From the NCBI RefSeq assembly GCF_905404315.1, contig NC_066290.1:11221453-11285452 (forward strand): a stretch of DNA of 64,000 nucleotides. Reading direction: 5' to 3'. Below the pieces are notes generated by a model. That model was not told where the DNA came from, searched no databases, and saw only the letters and a program-made list of their open reading frames with translations. Positions 9,238-20,090 of the stretch are shown here, piece after piece. Position 1 is the stretch's first letter. Each line of letters opens with the position of its first letter. Position numbers and translations under genes: made by a program. This DNA comes from Leptidea sinapis (lineage: Eukaryota; Arthropoda; Insecta; Lepidoptera; Pieridae).

Positions 9238-10040
9238 GGGGGTGATATTCTATTATGCGTCGTGTCGCGTGAAGGTAGAATTTCACGACAGGAATCAGGT
9301 CAATGAACTTTTCGGAGTTGATGAAATTACTCGTCTAAGGAGACTTAACATCATATTGTCTCAATATTAGAATTCAGTAGAATCCTGGTGACAGGAAGTG
9401 GAATGCAGGTATTTTATTACCTACCACAGGCACCAGCGATCCACGACCAAAACTTATGTATCCCCTGTATTTTTAAGTTTTCGCTTTATTGTAATTTTGG
9501 TTGTTGGTGAGAAATAAAAGTTATTATTATTTAATTATATAATTTTTCTCAGCCTTTCGCTGGTTTGCCTGCATTTACGGGTTGAAACCAAGTAAATGCA
9601 GCGTGTGGTGTGTTAAATTTATGTGTCGGGTGGAATGTCGTGTTCGTCAATTTGTAAGAACTTTCTAACGATTCGGCATGTATTTAAGATGGCGGCTTTT
9701 TGTAAGGTGATGAAAAGAGTATCCTTTAATTCTAGTAGTTTGAGACTATTATTATTATTATTATTATATGGATAAGATTATTTAGAGCTGAAACTTCAAA
9801 TGCCTATTTCTCAAAAGTGCCTTTGTGTGGTTTGAGTCCTTTCTGTTTAACTACGTCCAATTGTGATGTCGCTTAGAATATTTTAATAGTTGCAGTGAAT
9901 CGATTACCATCAGGTTGACGTCTCGGTCTGTCAAACTGAAGTGACAGAACAGAACGTAGTGATTTCTGATCCCATTCTTTATCCGCACGAATGGTAAAGA
10001 CGAGAATATGTAAACACATTACCACTTTTTCTGCCGTGAA
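9238..10040. other. No identified element; ATT microsatellite
   Basis: No credible gene. An (ATT)n tract lies at about 9747-9767. The stretch 9240-9420 has relatively balanced composition and may be old retroelement coding sequence, but I could not place it in a family. Confidence 0.4.
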
Positions 10041-10440
10041 AGATTAATGTGTAGGCATTTTTGTGTTTCGGTCTGTAGGGCGCCGTAGTGAAATTACTGG
10101 GCAAATGAGACCTAACATCTTATATCTCAATGTGACGAGCACAGTCATGTCGCTCAGAATTTTTGAGTTTTTAACCGACTTCAAAAAAGGAGGAGGTTAG
10201 TAATTCGTCGGTATGTTTTTTTTTGTTTGTTACCTCAAAACTATCGACTGGGTGAACCGATTTTGATAATTCTTAATTAGAATTAGATTGTATTAAAATA
10301 AGTTAGTTAGTTTTCTAAGTCGGTTGTATTTTGTTAAAAAATTTTCAAGAATCCTGAGCGGCACTGCATTGTAATGTGCAGGGCGTACCAATTTCGATCA
10401 GCTGAACGTCATGCTTGTATCGTCCCTTATTGTCAGAAAC
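10041..10440 (+). mobile_element. Family A copy split by AACCGACTTC repeat
   Basis: The left part (TTTCGGTCTGTAGGGCGCCG to GCTCAGAATTTTTGAG) and right part (TTTTCAAGAATCCTGAGCGG to CGTCCCTTATTGTC) together make one family A copy. Between them sits the repeat at 10171-10341. Confidence 0.8.
10171..10341 (+). mobile_element. AACCGACTTC-type repeat nested in family A
   Basis: Starts TTAACCGACTTCAAAAAAGG, contains TCGACTGGGTGAACCGATTT and ends near AAGTCGGTTGTATTTTGTTA. It is shorter inside than the copy at 5423-5911. It interrupts the loop of the family A hairpin. Confidence 0.78.
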
Positions 10441-10454
10441 AAAATACGTCTCTA

Positions 10455-11150
10455 GTGTATTTTATGGCCGTGTTTGTAATGTATTGTGTGGGAGTAGTAT
10501 CGAAGCTTTCATGCAGCCTTGGCCGAAAGACACGTGCTTTGTTAGGGCTGTTACTTTCTTATTTTATGTCTAATATTGAATAATAAGAAAAGAAACATTG
10601 AGAGCAAAATTTAAAGAAATAAACATCTTGTGTTGCCTCTCAATATATTCTTGATAATGTTATGTATGTACATAGGCACATAAGTGAATTTACTAAAAAC
10701 TGTCATAACCATAATGTTAACACCAGGAACAGACATAAACTTATAATGCCTACTACTCGGCTAAGTCGAATTAGTAGGTCTTTTGTGGGGCGTATAGGCG
10801 TGGGGATTTTACAATAAGATCCCAGAAAATTATCAAACGTATTATGAGATTCAAAAGAATTGTTAAAAAACATTTGTGTGGTATAGGTTACTATAAAATA
10901 AATGACTTTCTTAATGATGCCAAAGATTGGGAATGGAGCGACCGCCCTCAGGCTATTAAATAATAATTTTTATTGCACGAGTTTACATTATAACCATATT
11001 TTTATAAAAAAAAAGAAGCCCGCTGAGTTTGTTGCGCACGTTCTTCTCAGGTCTGAGGCATACTTTTTGTGATGGGTGGTAGTTTTTGACTATATGTAAA
11101 TGATATTATATACTATTTGGAATTTGAGATAGAATTTAAATTTATCGCAA
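10455..11150 (+). pseudogene. J2-type LINE 3' end with ORF2 C-terminus remnants
   Basis: Frame-shifted plus-strand coding remnants read KEINILC, MYVHRHISEFTKN, NVNTRNRHKLIMPTTRLSRIS, FYNKIPEN, FKRIVKKHLCGIGYYKINDFLND and WEWSDRPQAIK, the order seen in jockey-like ORF2 C-termini. The 3' untranslated region has an A-run followed by GAAGCCCGCTGAGTTTG, shared with 43272-43640 and 55289-55520. The stretch GTTTGTAATGTATTGTGTGG in its 5' part recurs near 11325. Confidence 0.75.
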
Positions 11151-11289
11151 TAATTTTTTAATGGATTATGGACGGCACGTCTTACCTCTGGAAGCTATAC
11201 TAGCGGACACCCGAGACTTTACCCGCGAAGATTTCCACTTATTATTTTAATAATAAAATTAACTTTAAAGAAAATTAAAACCGAGAATC

Positions 11290-11960
11290 TGTAAACATAG
11301 CGACGTGTGTATATTTTATATGGCCGTGTTTGTAATGTATTGTGTGGGTAGTACGAAGCTTTCACGCAGCCTTGGCCGAAAGGCACGTGCTTGTTAGGGT
11401 TGTCCCTATGTTATTTTTGGTCTTATATGTATTGCTACGATTTTTAACGGAGAAAATGGCATGTAATGGCAGGTAATCAAAATAAAATATTAATATATAA
11501 AATATTTTGATAAGATTTATTAGATCAAAAATTTTTTTTTTGTAAAACGCCAGTTTTACCAAAAAATTACTGAAATTGCCAACAAGAGATTCAATAGGTA
11601 CATATCTCCCGTTTGCACTACGATCGCTAAATGCCTACAACGTGAAAAACTGTTCGGTATGTAACACCTACTCCAAGTACAATCCTTTAACCTGTAGTAG
11701 TAATTAATTGAAATATGCACTTTCACTTGTTATGCCTACTACTCCATTAAGTCGAGTTAGTAAGTCTTTTATTGGGCGACGTATATTCTTTTACAACATA
11801 ATCCCTCGTAATGTTTAAAACAAATGTGTTACGAAATTTAATAGAATTGTTAAAAAAGCTTCTATGTGGTAAAGGTTAATATAACATAAATGACTAATTG
11901 ATGATACCTCAAATTGGGATTGGAGCGACCGCCCCCAGGCGGTAATTATAAATTTTACTG
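11290..11960 (+). pseudogene. Second J2-type LINE fragment
   Basis: A diverged neighbour of 10455-11150. It shares the CAGCCTTGGCCGAAAG segment near 11363 and then, from about 11735, the ORF2 tail: MPTTPLSRVSKSFIGR, KFNRIVKKLLCGKG and a final segment ending in GCGACCGCCC. Frameshifts and stops are frequent. It lacks the NTRN part, so it is internally deleted. Confidence 0.65.
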
Positions 11961-11974
11961 TACGAAAGTATAAG

Positions 11975-12260
11975 TATATTATGTAGTAGTCAAATAAACT
12001 TTATTAATTAGGCTTAATCTTAGCGCTTTATAAGTAATTTGAATTGTTGAATCTACTATATGTCTGAAAAATCAGTAGAACAATTCAAAGATATAGATCT
12101 ATCTCCCTTACCTGTTCTGTGGAAAAGCTTTTGAGAAGAACATACTAGAAACGTATCGGCCATTCTTTTAAATCAAATAGAGTATGTTATAATGGCTGTA
12201 ATATACATAACAAATTAGTTTGTAAGGTGCTACATCCAATATAATATGAATCATTCACTT
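11975..12260 (-). mobile_element. LINE-type 3' tail repeat
   Basis: Shares AATAGAGTAT, GGCTGTAATATA and AACAAATTAGTTTGTAAGGT with 15645-15890 in the same order. The end near GTCAAATAAACTTTATT looks like an inverted LINE tail. It has no coding content I could identify. Confidence 0.55.
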
Positions 12261-12585
12261 TATCTCTTACTAAGTAAATACTAACATTAAATTACCCGCA
12301 ACTTCATCAAAATTATGTTACGCTAAATGTGTAAGAACTGAGTTATTCCAGTATTGAAAGTTACAATACGCAGAAATAAAAAAATAAAACAAGTTTTTAA
12401 TTATGCGCAGTTACAAGTACGGAATAGGTAAGTTACTTAATTAAACAAGATGGCTGATAGATATAAAAATACTCATTTTACACTCTCAAGGTAAGCACTT
12501 TGATAAACTAAATTATAGTTTTAATTACTTTAGTTTTTTAATGACATAAAATAGCTAGACTTGCTAAACGCACCTAATAGCTTAA
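12261..12585. other. No recognisable feature
   Basis: AT-rich, no credible open frame and no repeat I could match elsewhere in the window. Confidence 0.4.
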
Positions 12586-12591
12586 ACACAT

Positions 12592-12793
12592 GGTCGGATT
12601 TGTTACGGCTGAACTATCGCTTGAACGGTCCGGTCGGCGCCTCGCATTAATTAGTCCGGCGTCGTACTCGATAAGGTCCGGACGGTAATAATAATATTTT
12701 TGTGCGTTGGACAATGTGATATACCATCGATAATGGTCCGCGTCTGGACCGCATCCGATGGTTCAGCCGGACTAAATTCGATTATGTGTTTAG
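12592..12793. mobile_element. Inverted-repeat MITE (TAAACACATG family), copy 1
   Basis: About 200 bp with imperfect inverted ends near 38 bp long: TTAAACACATGGTCGGATTT at the left and the inverse of CTAAACACATAATCGAATTT at the right, both continuing into CGGCTGAAC. The interior is rich in GGTCCGG-type words. A second copy, interrupted by family A, lies at 45657-46217. Confidence 0.75.
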
Positions 12794-12879
12794 GGCTTTA
12801 ATAGTAAGCGATACGCCTTGCCTAAAATTCTGAGGGCCAATTGCGCTCGCCACCTGGAGGTTTTTTCTATGCTTTAATG

Positions 12880-13185
12880 ACAAATGTATAGTTTTCAGAC
12901 TTTTCCCTATACTTTTAGTATAAGACGGTATTACTAGCCAACTTTCATACTTCTAGAATCTAGGTGAGCAGAAACTACCCTATAAATATGGCCTCCCCTG
13001 AGTGTGTCAAAAATATGTTTTTTGTGGTCGTATATTTTTTACATAAACTTATAAGTTTGCTTTTTTCACAGCTTCAAGACAGTGTCGATTTGAGTATATA
13101 ATTTTAAGTTGAACCTCGCCACGTTTCCGAGATAAAGGGTCTTGACAGACAGACAGTCGGACTGACAACAAAGTAATTCTATAAT
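12880..13185 (+). mobile_element. Lepidopteran dispersed repeat, 3' portion
   Basis: Contains TTTCAGACTTTTCCC, AGTATAAGACGGTATTAC, CTAGGTGAGCAGAAACTACCC and GACAGACAGACAGTCGGAC. To my knowledge this order belongs to a very common moth and butterfly repeat whose 5' end reads GCGGCCAAGTGAGAGT. A fragment of that 5' end is at about 32568-32595. Confidence 0.55.
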
Positions 13186-13334
13186 AACAATAATAATAAC
13201 CTAACCACCGGCGGAATTGTCGTGAACCAACGCCGGCGGGACTCTATTTTTTATATTTATATTTGTAATATTGTTTTTTATAAATATGTTATATATATAT
13301 AAATGTTGAAAATAAGATGAAATTGTAATAAAGA

Positions 13335-13363
13335 GAATAATAATAATAATAATAATAATAATA
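13335..13363. repeat. (AAT)n microsatellite
   Basis: Nine to ten AAT units next to an S1 copy; probably a retroelement tail that grew. Confidence 0.85.
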
Positions 13364-13597
13364 CTGTCACACTTTTACACAAATTATCTTGCCCCAAACT
13401 AGGCATGTCCTGTAATATGGGTGCAAGACAATGATATATTTAATACAATATACTTACTTAAACATACATAAATAAATATAAGTAAACCATGACTCGGAAA
13501 CAAACATTCATATTCATCATATAAATGATTGCACCTACTGGGATTCGAACTCGGGATCTCTAGCTCAGTAGGTAGGGTCACTAAACACTGGGCTTTA
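13364..13597 (-). mobile_element. tRNA-derived SINE S1, copy
   Basis: Minus-strand copy. The tRNA-like head (B box close to GGTTCGAATCC, read inversely near 13540) is followed by the body with ATATGATGAATATG, GGTTTACTT and CCCAAACTAGG segments, and the tail AAGTGTGACAGT. The A-box side is degraded. Related copies: 14917-15182, 24543-24821, 48168-48392. Confidence 0.75.
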
Positions 13598-13599
13598 GA

Positions 13600-14327
13600 T
13601 AGTCGTCATTAAGATTCCGATTATTCTTTTTGAGGAACAGAACTCTACAAAACATGACCGAATTATATTGGGCTCCCCAACGGGGCACATACCAATAAAT
13701 AAACACCTTCTCACTATCTGAGTCACAGACAGCTTTAAGTGCGGAGACTGTCTGGTCAAGAACCAGATTGGAATGTACAGGAGTACCTTTATTTTATTAG
13801 AAAAAGGGACGAGACGACCAAGGCGGCACCTGTTCGTGAGTGAATCGCTCTTCCCATTATACGATCCCAGTGCCTTTCACAATTAAGAACCCTAAAATTT
13901 TGATTTGCACTCGGATTGTTAGATTATTAAGCTTTCATATTATTACTTAATAGTCTTAACGAATTAAATAACACTGAATAAAACCTAATGTAAATAATTC
14001 AAAGTTAACAGAGTTATATTTTGACATCTTAAAACTAAAAAGTAGCTCATTTGTATTATAAAACCAATAGCCAATAGGCGCTTGTTCCTGATTGGCTGTT
14101 ATAGCTAGGATTGCCAACCTAAGTCTACAAAGGTTTCGGTTTGGCTCATTTGGCTGGTGGCTGCTGCACGGAACGGACACGTCAGAGTTAAGTACTTAAA
14201 ATAACTATTACTTATATTCTCCTATTTTCCATTCAGATATTTTTATCCCTTCAAGTATCTATTAATAATCTAATCGCGTAACCCCTTGTGAATATTAAAT
14301 GAGGCTAGTAAGTGATATTTTAGTATT
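13600..14327. other. No recognisable feature
   Basis: No credible gene. GACGAGACGACCAAGGCG near 13807 resembles the family A terminus but the similarity does not continue. Confidence 0.4.
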
Positions 14328-14331
14328 TTAA

Positions 14332-14711
14332 GGCTGGGGACCGAGCCAATGACCTTGAGGAATCCAGCGGGGCTAGGTTACTTCTCTGGCATTAGATCGC
14401 CATAGCTTTAATGCAGAATTAGAAGCATTTTTAATTTATTACAAACATCATACAAATTTCTTTTCAAAACTAACAAAACTATGTCATGTTAGATAGTATT
14501 GGTGTACAATTAATAATTTTTTGTACAATTTTTATCTAAATTGAATGATTAGCATGGGTAGTTTGGTGATTTTTTTTTCGCACTGTCTGTAAAAAATTGA
14601 AATGTAAAGAAAAAACGAATTAACGTCTCATATTGTGTTATTATATAATTATTTTTTGTGAAAATGTAAGCTTTATTTAAACATTCATGAAATGGTTTCA
14701 ATTATGCGGCC
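14332..14711. mobile_element. TTAA-bounded repeat, copy 1
   Basis: Bounded by TTAA at 14328-14331 and 14712-14715, with internal ends GGCTGGGGACCGAGCC and CAATTATGCGGCC. The interior matches 51927-52286 over its whole length (AGAATTAGAAGCATTTTTAA, TTCGCACTGTCT). TTAA duplications are typical of piggyBac-type elements, but the inverted match of the ends is only a few bases, so the class is uncertain. Confidence 0.65.
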
Positions 14712-14916
14712 TTAACATAAGTACAATTTACTTAAGATTCCTCAACTTGTTTGATGTATGTTGTACATAGATTATACTGTATATGTTGTTATATGATTTA
14801 AGAGATGGGCTGGGAGTTCCTTGTCGGTTCTTCTCCCCATGTCAAAGCTCCTTTACGAACCGATGTAGCGTCACGACGTAATAAATATATTTTTAAAATT
14901 ATAACAATAATATAAT

Positions 14917-15182
14917 ATTGACACACTTTTTACACAAATTATCTTGCCCCAAACTAAGCATATTTATATATAGCCTGTGTTATGGGTTGCAAGACAACGA
15001 TATATTTAATACAATATTCCTACTTACTTAAACGTACATAAATACATAAATACATTTAAACATCCATGACTCGGAAACAAACATCCATATTCATCATATA
15101 AATGCTTACACCTACCGGGATTCGAACCAAGGACCTCTAGCTTAGTAGGTAGGATCGCTAACCACTCGGCTATACAGGTCGC
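14917..15182 (-). mobile_element. tRNA-derived SINE S1, copy
   Basis: Nearly full-length minus-strand copy. The head read inversely contains CCGAGTGGTTAGCGATCC and GGTTCGAATCCCGGTAGG; the body ends GGGGCAAGATAATTTGTG and then a TATTATATTATTG tail. Confidence 0.8.
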
Positions 15183-15298
15183 TTAATTATAGTGGTTTAC
15201 TTGAATGCATGCCTTATAGGTTAGGATAAGAGCACCTGTTAATTATAAACCAACAACATCTTATTATTACCTTATCTTGATAATTACTTATAACGATG

Positions 15299-15370
15299 TT
15301 TTGATTTGATTTGATTTGATTTGATTTGATTTGATTTGATTTGAATTGAATTGATTTGATTTGATTTGAA
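15299..15370. repeat. (TTTGA)n microsatellite
   Basis: About fourteen TTTGA units with one variant pair (TTGAATTGAA). Pentamers of this kind form tails of insect LINEs, but no LINE body is attached here. Confidence 0.9.
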
Positions 15371-15644
15371 TATAAAGGTTATTAGATTGTCATATTCGCT
15401 TTACTTGTAATTTCTATTCCCTATACTCTATTTCTAGTAGCTATTCTAACACGTTCGCCATTTTGAGACATAAGATGTTAATTCTTTTTAGCTTAAAAAT
15501 TTACAAGCTAACCAAACTTAAAAAAATAAAAACAACAGAGATAGTATTTCACACTACGGGCTTTCTTACCATGGGAATAAATCCTCATGAGTACAAGGTT
15601 GCTCCTAGAATACTCAGGAAGTATCCTAGGTATTCACGAGGTGG

Positions 15645-15890
15645 AAAATCAAAGCTAAAGTCAAATATACTTTATTCAATTCGGCTTAAATTAAGCGCTT
15701 TTGAATCGTCACTATATATATTTCTTTTAAATTACTGAATCTACCATATGTTATGAAAAAGTTGAGCTCCTGAGAAGAACGTGCAAGAAACTCAACTCTT
15801 CAATTAAATAGAGTATTTTACAAAGGCTGTAATATAAATAACAAATTAGTTTGTAAGGTATCCAATATATGAATCGTTTTAAATTATATT
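15645..15890 (-). mobile_element. LINE-type 3' tail repeat
   Basis: Shares AAATAGAGTATTTTACAA, GGCTGTAATATA and AACAAATTAGTTTGTAAGGT with 11975-12260. The AAGTCAAATATACTTTATTC end reads inversely as a LINE polyadenylation-like tail. Confidence 0.55.
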
Positions 15891-16344
15891 AAATATTTCA
15901 TAAACAACAATAATGAATTAACTGTATATAAAAATATAAATTATCGTATATTGGACGCATTAACCTTTAGAGCTAGAGTAAAGATGCTTCGTGAGCATGA
16001 TAGTCGTGATTACTGTCATAATTAGTAATCGCATCCAACAAATACAATGATTTATTAACTATGACAGGTCGACCGGGCACCACAAGCAGCACCCGTTTAC
16101 GAGTTAATGGACCAGCAATCGCTCCCTTCGCACGTAATATTATAGGGAAGGAAACGACCCGTCCGTCCGACCGATAGAGAAGACATCCCAGGAAGGTTTT
16201 GAACCCTTGGAATTATTCTCTTTTTCTGGTTGCTTCTGCTGGTTGGAGTGACTAGCCAATGCTGCAAGTAAAATGGACTAATTTAAGGAGCGGCATCGGC
16301 AAAAATTTGTCACCAGTGGGTTATAAAAAAATCAAAAATCTGGC
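15891..16344. other. No recognisable feature
   Basis: AT-rich with no credible gene. CATGATAGTCGTGATTAC near 15997 is the inverse of a segment near 4457 (TAATTACGACTATCATG), suggesting another old shared repeat there. Confidence 0.4.
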
Positions 16345-16566
16345 TTCTTTCCACAGGATGCCGGCTAGATTATGGGTACCACATCGGCGCCTTTTTCTGT
16401 AATGTGTAAGCATTACTGTGTTTCGGTCCGAAGGGCACCGTAGCTAGTGAAATTACTGGGTAAATGATCCATCTTATGTAATCAAGGTGACGAGCGCAGT
16501 TGTAGTGCCGCTTAGAATTTTTGAGTATTTCCAGAATCCTGAACGGCACTGCATTGTAATGGGCAC
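16345..16566 (+). mobile_element. Family A retroposon copy, truncated
   Basis: Runs from CCACAGGATGCCGGCTAGA through TTTCGGTCCGAAGGGCACCG to GCATTGTAATGGGCAC. Both the first ~20 bases and the terminal CAGCTGAACG...poly-A part are missing. Confidence 0.78.
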
Positions 16567-17004
16567 TTATGAATGTCAAAAGTTTTCTGTTATTTTTATA
16601 TTTACCGCCACTTGTGAAAGGGTTGAGCTTTTATGAGAAGAAGTGGCAATATACTAATTGCTACTCTTTTCAATAAACATTTACAGCTTCCTCAACATGT
16701 AAAGTGATGTAAGAAAAATACCCAAACGTCAAATACTCAATGTCTTACACGAGAAAGTCAAACAATGTCTCAAATGTAAATTAATACATAAAAACAAAAG
16801 TTATTGAGTACAGTAGATGCGATGCATCAATCCAAACATACTGTAAATAAATAAAGGTATTTTGCAAGCATTCTTACACGCTTTTTATAAGCTTCACCTG
16901 TATGTATGTTTGTTTGTAACTGACTCATTTGGGCGCGATTTTGAATCACCTTAAACGGCCAGATTTCGAAACTTCGTAGATTTATCGAGGAGCGATGACA
17001 ATAT

Positions 17005-17175
17005 TCAGGCAATATCTACAAATAAATTTAAATGTTTTATAAAAAGAATGGCTCTGTCGTAAATCCTATTACTCCACAGCTGAATATCTAAGTGATCGGA
17101 CAGCCTGGGACTATATTATGATTATTCTATAGCGATAGAAATGACTGTACAATAGGTTTTCTATAAAAAGTATAT
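17005..17175 (+). pseudogene. J2-type LINE ORF2 C-terminus scrap
   Basis: Reads TNKFKCFIKRMAL and then, after a frameshift, the YYSTAEYLSDRTAW-type ending seen inverted at 47820-47890. No complete frame remains. Confidence 0.6.
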
Positions 17176-17524
17176 TTTTTAGTTTTTTAAACTATTATTA
17201 ATATTACAATTATTCATAATTCATTAATTATTGAAACTCTTCCCCTCTTAGACCTAAGTACGTACTCATCTAAGTGCTGTCTGTATAAAAGTATTCACCT
17301 CTATCTTTCGTCTCTCTGCTATTGAGCTCGTGGTTGGAGGTGGAAGGGGAGGTATTGTGGGGTGAGAACAGACCCCTCTTCAGCTGAGAGACACGTGCAT
17401 CCTACAACTCATACACAAATAAAGCCTTTAATCAACATACATCTATATAATACGTTGAGGATCGTACTTTACAGAATTGTGTACAAAATTTTATCAACAC
17501 ACACACGTAGAGCGCTCAATAAAA

Positions 17525-17860
17525 AGTGAGAAGAAAAACTGTTGAATTAGGCTTTAAAAGGCATAAAGGCATTTATTTTCTCAAAATTGATTCCTTTGGA
17601 ATTCTTTTTGAAGTCATTTCTAATATACTAGACACTACTACCACTTCGGAAACAAATGGCGCTCTGAGAGAGAAGAAGCGGCGCAAGGAACTGTTCCAGC
17701 ATTCTTTTTATTGAGCTCTTTTCGATAATAATGTACAATATTGTACAGTCATTTCTATCGCTATAAAATTATCATAATCTAGTCTCAGGCTGTCCGGTCA
17801 CTTAGATATTCAGCTGTGGAGTAATAGGACTTACGACAGAGGCATTCGTCCTGCTCATCT
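17525..17860 (-). mobile_element. J2-type LINE 3' end
   Basis: Minus-strand copy of the 3' part of the LINE at 47585-48125: AAAAGGCATAAAGGCATTTA, CTCAAAATTGATTCC, GAGAGAAGAAGCGGCGC, then the coding end (TCCGGTCACTTAGATATTCA inverted reads as EYLSDR). The plus-strand open frame at 17526-17714 is an antisense shadow. Confidence 0.7.
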
Positions 17861-17889
17861 AGTCCCGTTTTTTCCCGGTTGTGTTCTTA

Positions 17890-18003
17890 TTTTTTTTTTA
17901 TGGAATACGAGGACAAACGAGCGTAACCGGTTGTTAAGTGATCACCGCCGCCCACAATCTCTTGCAACACCAGAGGAATCAAAGGAGCGTTGCGGCCTTT
18001 AAG
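17890..18003 (-). mobile_element. J1 LINE 3' tail
   Basis: Begins with a T-run, then ACGAGGACAAACGAGCG, GTGATCACCGCCGCCCAC and TTGCAACACCAGAGGAATC: the inverted J1 3' end with its poly-A. Only about 110 bp survive. Confidence 0.78.
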
Positions 18004-18870
18004 GTGTTTGTAAGACTGTGTTTTACTTGCTGTCGTGTTGAACGTCCACAACAATCAACAAGTTAGAAGACTCTGACCATGTGACAGGCGTTTCACATTT
18101 TTTACTTACTTTGCCCTATTTATATAATTTTAAAATCCTACTAGATAATTAGCTCTGTCGTTAGCATCATCAGTACAAAAAGTTTAATTACACAATTACG
18201 ATTCAATTCTTGAGGTTATAATAATGCCCCATTATTCCACGTAAGGTAAGAAAGGAAGGACTCTAAAAAGTCAAAAATCCAGACAAGTTTTATTTACGAA
18301 CAGATTCGGCCATCAGACCAACGATCTGATATGAGCGCGCGCATGAATGCATTCGGTTGACGGCTTCCCCATATGGCCAAGGATATGCCTTTTATGGCAC
18401 ACATAAGTGGCCACTCACCCGTCGTCTGAACGAGCCAGCAATATCAATGAACTGGCCATCAATAAAACATGGTAGAGCCTTGAAAGGAAACGCGATACGA
18501 GAAAAAGAAAAATTATATAAGGAATGCTTCTCGTACACGATTGGTCACAAGATTGGAAAGCATTCAATGTAAAACGGAGCTCAAGTTTATGAATTATTCG
18601 CTGATATAATTTTTTATCTGTGTCCGCTACGTATAAGGTTATGCACAGCTTATGTTACATAACTTATGTTGCTGTGTGGCCTAAGTATTAGAAATTAGTT
18701 TTTGCTGACGGATATCAAACATGACTTATATTTCCTGGAATACTAATAGTAATCCTAATAGTGATTTTCATATAAAACACAAGAAATATAATAATAATAT
18801 ATATACATAATAGCTTTAAGGGTATTTATTTAAACACTTTTATAATAAAGTCCCAGTCGCTGTTCTGGCA
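18004..18870. other. No identified element
   Basis: Contains an open frame of 71 codons at 18357-18572 (TASPYGQGYAFYGTHKWP at its start) in a segment of more balanced base composition. I recognise no domain and see no splice or start context, so I do not call it a gene. Confidence 0.35.
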
Positions 18871-19215
18871 TCCCAACTAATATTACAAATGTGAATAGTT
18901 TGTTTACTCGCTTTCACGCCTAAACCTCCGAACCGATTTTGATGAAATTTAGTACAGAGATAGACTAGAGCTTGAAAAAGGACATAGGCTTTTATTGCAA
19001 AATAATAAATGGAGGGGTTGAAATAGGGGATGGCAGATTGGATGTAAATTCGTCATTATCGAAGATAAAACCATGAAACTTTATATTTGGGCACTTGATA
19101 AGACATAATTTGTAAAAATTTGTTCGTGCATTTTTGAAACTTTGACCTACATGGGGATGAAATAGGAGATTAACGTTCACAGGGAAATACTTTAAAGAGA
19201 CTATCCACAACAAGG
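18871..19215 (+). mobile_element. Dispersed repeat with AATATTACAAATGTGAA start
   Basis: Starts CAACTAATATTACAAATGTG, then TTTCACGCCTAAACCTCC and GAACCGATTTTGATGAAAT, an order common in insect genomes. It has an inverted relative at 48480-48945. No coding content or clean boundaries. Confidence 0.6.
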
Positions 19216-19377
19216 GATATCCGTTGTATCATAGAAGAGCGCTGCCAGCAGCGGAAAGAGCAGTTTTTATGTGTATTATTTGAAAAGTATCCTAAAAAAT
19301 AAAATAAAAATGCCTAAAGTAACTATTCAACGCGGAAGAAGTCGCGAGTAATAGCTATTTATCTATAAATATAAAAG

Positions 19378-19612
19378 GTAGGTGAATATCTCAGCGATCA
19401 GGCAGCCTGGACAAGATTATGATTATTTTATAGCAATAACAATGACAGTACATACAATATTGTATATTTTATTAAAAAGAGCGCTAAAAGGAATCTTAAT
19501 AGAGTTTCTTGTCTCTCAGGGTGCCATTTATATCGGAAGCGATGGTAGTGTTTGAACTGACGTCAAAAAGAATTCTTAAGTAAACAATTTTAAGGAAATA
19601 AATGTCTTTTTA
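19378..19612 (+). mobile_element. J2-type LINE 3' end
   Basis: Plus-strand counterpart of 17525-17860: GAATATCTCAGCGATCAGG (coding end EYLSDQ), TACAATATTGTATATTTTAT, then GAATTCTTAAG and AATAAATGTCTTTTTATTGG at the tail. An inner deletion joins the polyadenylation region irregularly. Confidence 0.65.
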
Positions 19613-19841
19613 TTGGTTTCTGTGCCTTTTATGACGTATTTATGGACTGAGGTTAAAGGTACCACTTGCTAGTGAAGCCATTCCGAAGAAATTATAGGGC
19701 GCAACTTGATGAAAATGAGCCAGGAACAGGAGGATTTACTTATTTATTAAGGCCGTACTAGTTACAATAACAGAAAACAGGATAAAACAATAATCTATTT
19801 CCAAGAACAGGAATTCTTTATATTATGATCCTGAGATTAAA

Positions 19842-20090
19842 GTCAAAGTAAAAAAAATCTTTATTCACTGTAAAACTTTATAAGTTATTTAGTGCAAGTC
19901 AGGATGAAGTACAAAAGTTACAATAGCATTCAAATGAGTATAACAATATTCATTAACAAAATTTAGAACATTAATTCCAACAACCTTTATCATTCAAATA
20001 ATCTTTCACATTATAATAGGCCTTAGATGTTAATTTATTTTTACGATACATTTAAATTTTTAATTTTTTTAAACTAAATTGTAAACAACA
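19842..20090 (-). pseudogene. J2-type LINE ORF2 C-terminus
   Basis: Minus strand reads RKNKLTSKAYYNVKDYLND and then KGCWN before a stop, the terminal motif of jockey-like ORF2. The 3' end is GTGAATAAAGATTTTTTTTA followed by a CTTTGACTTT tail. It is strongly 5'-truncated. Confidence 0.72.
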
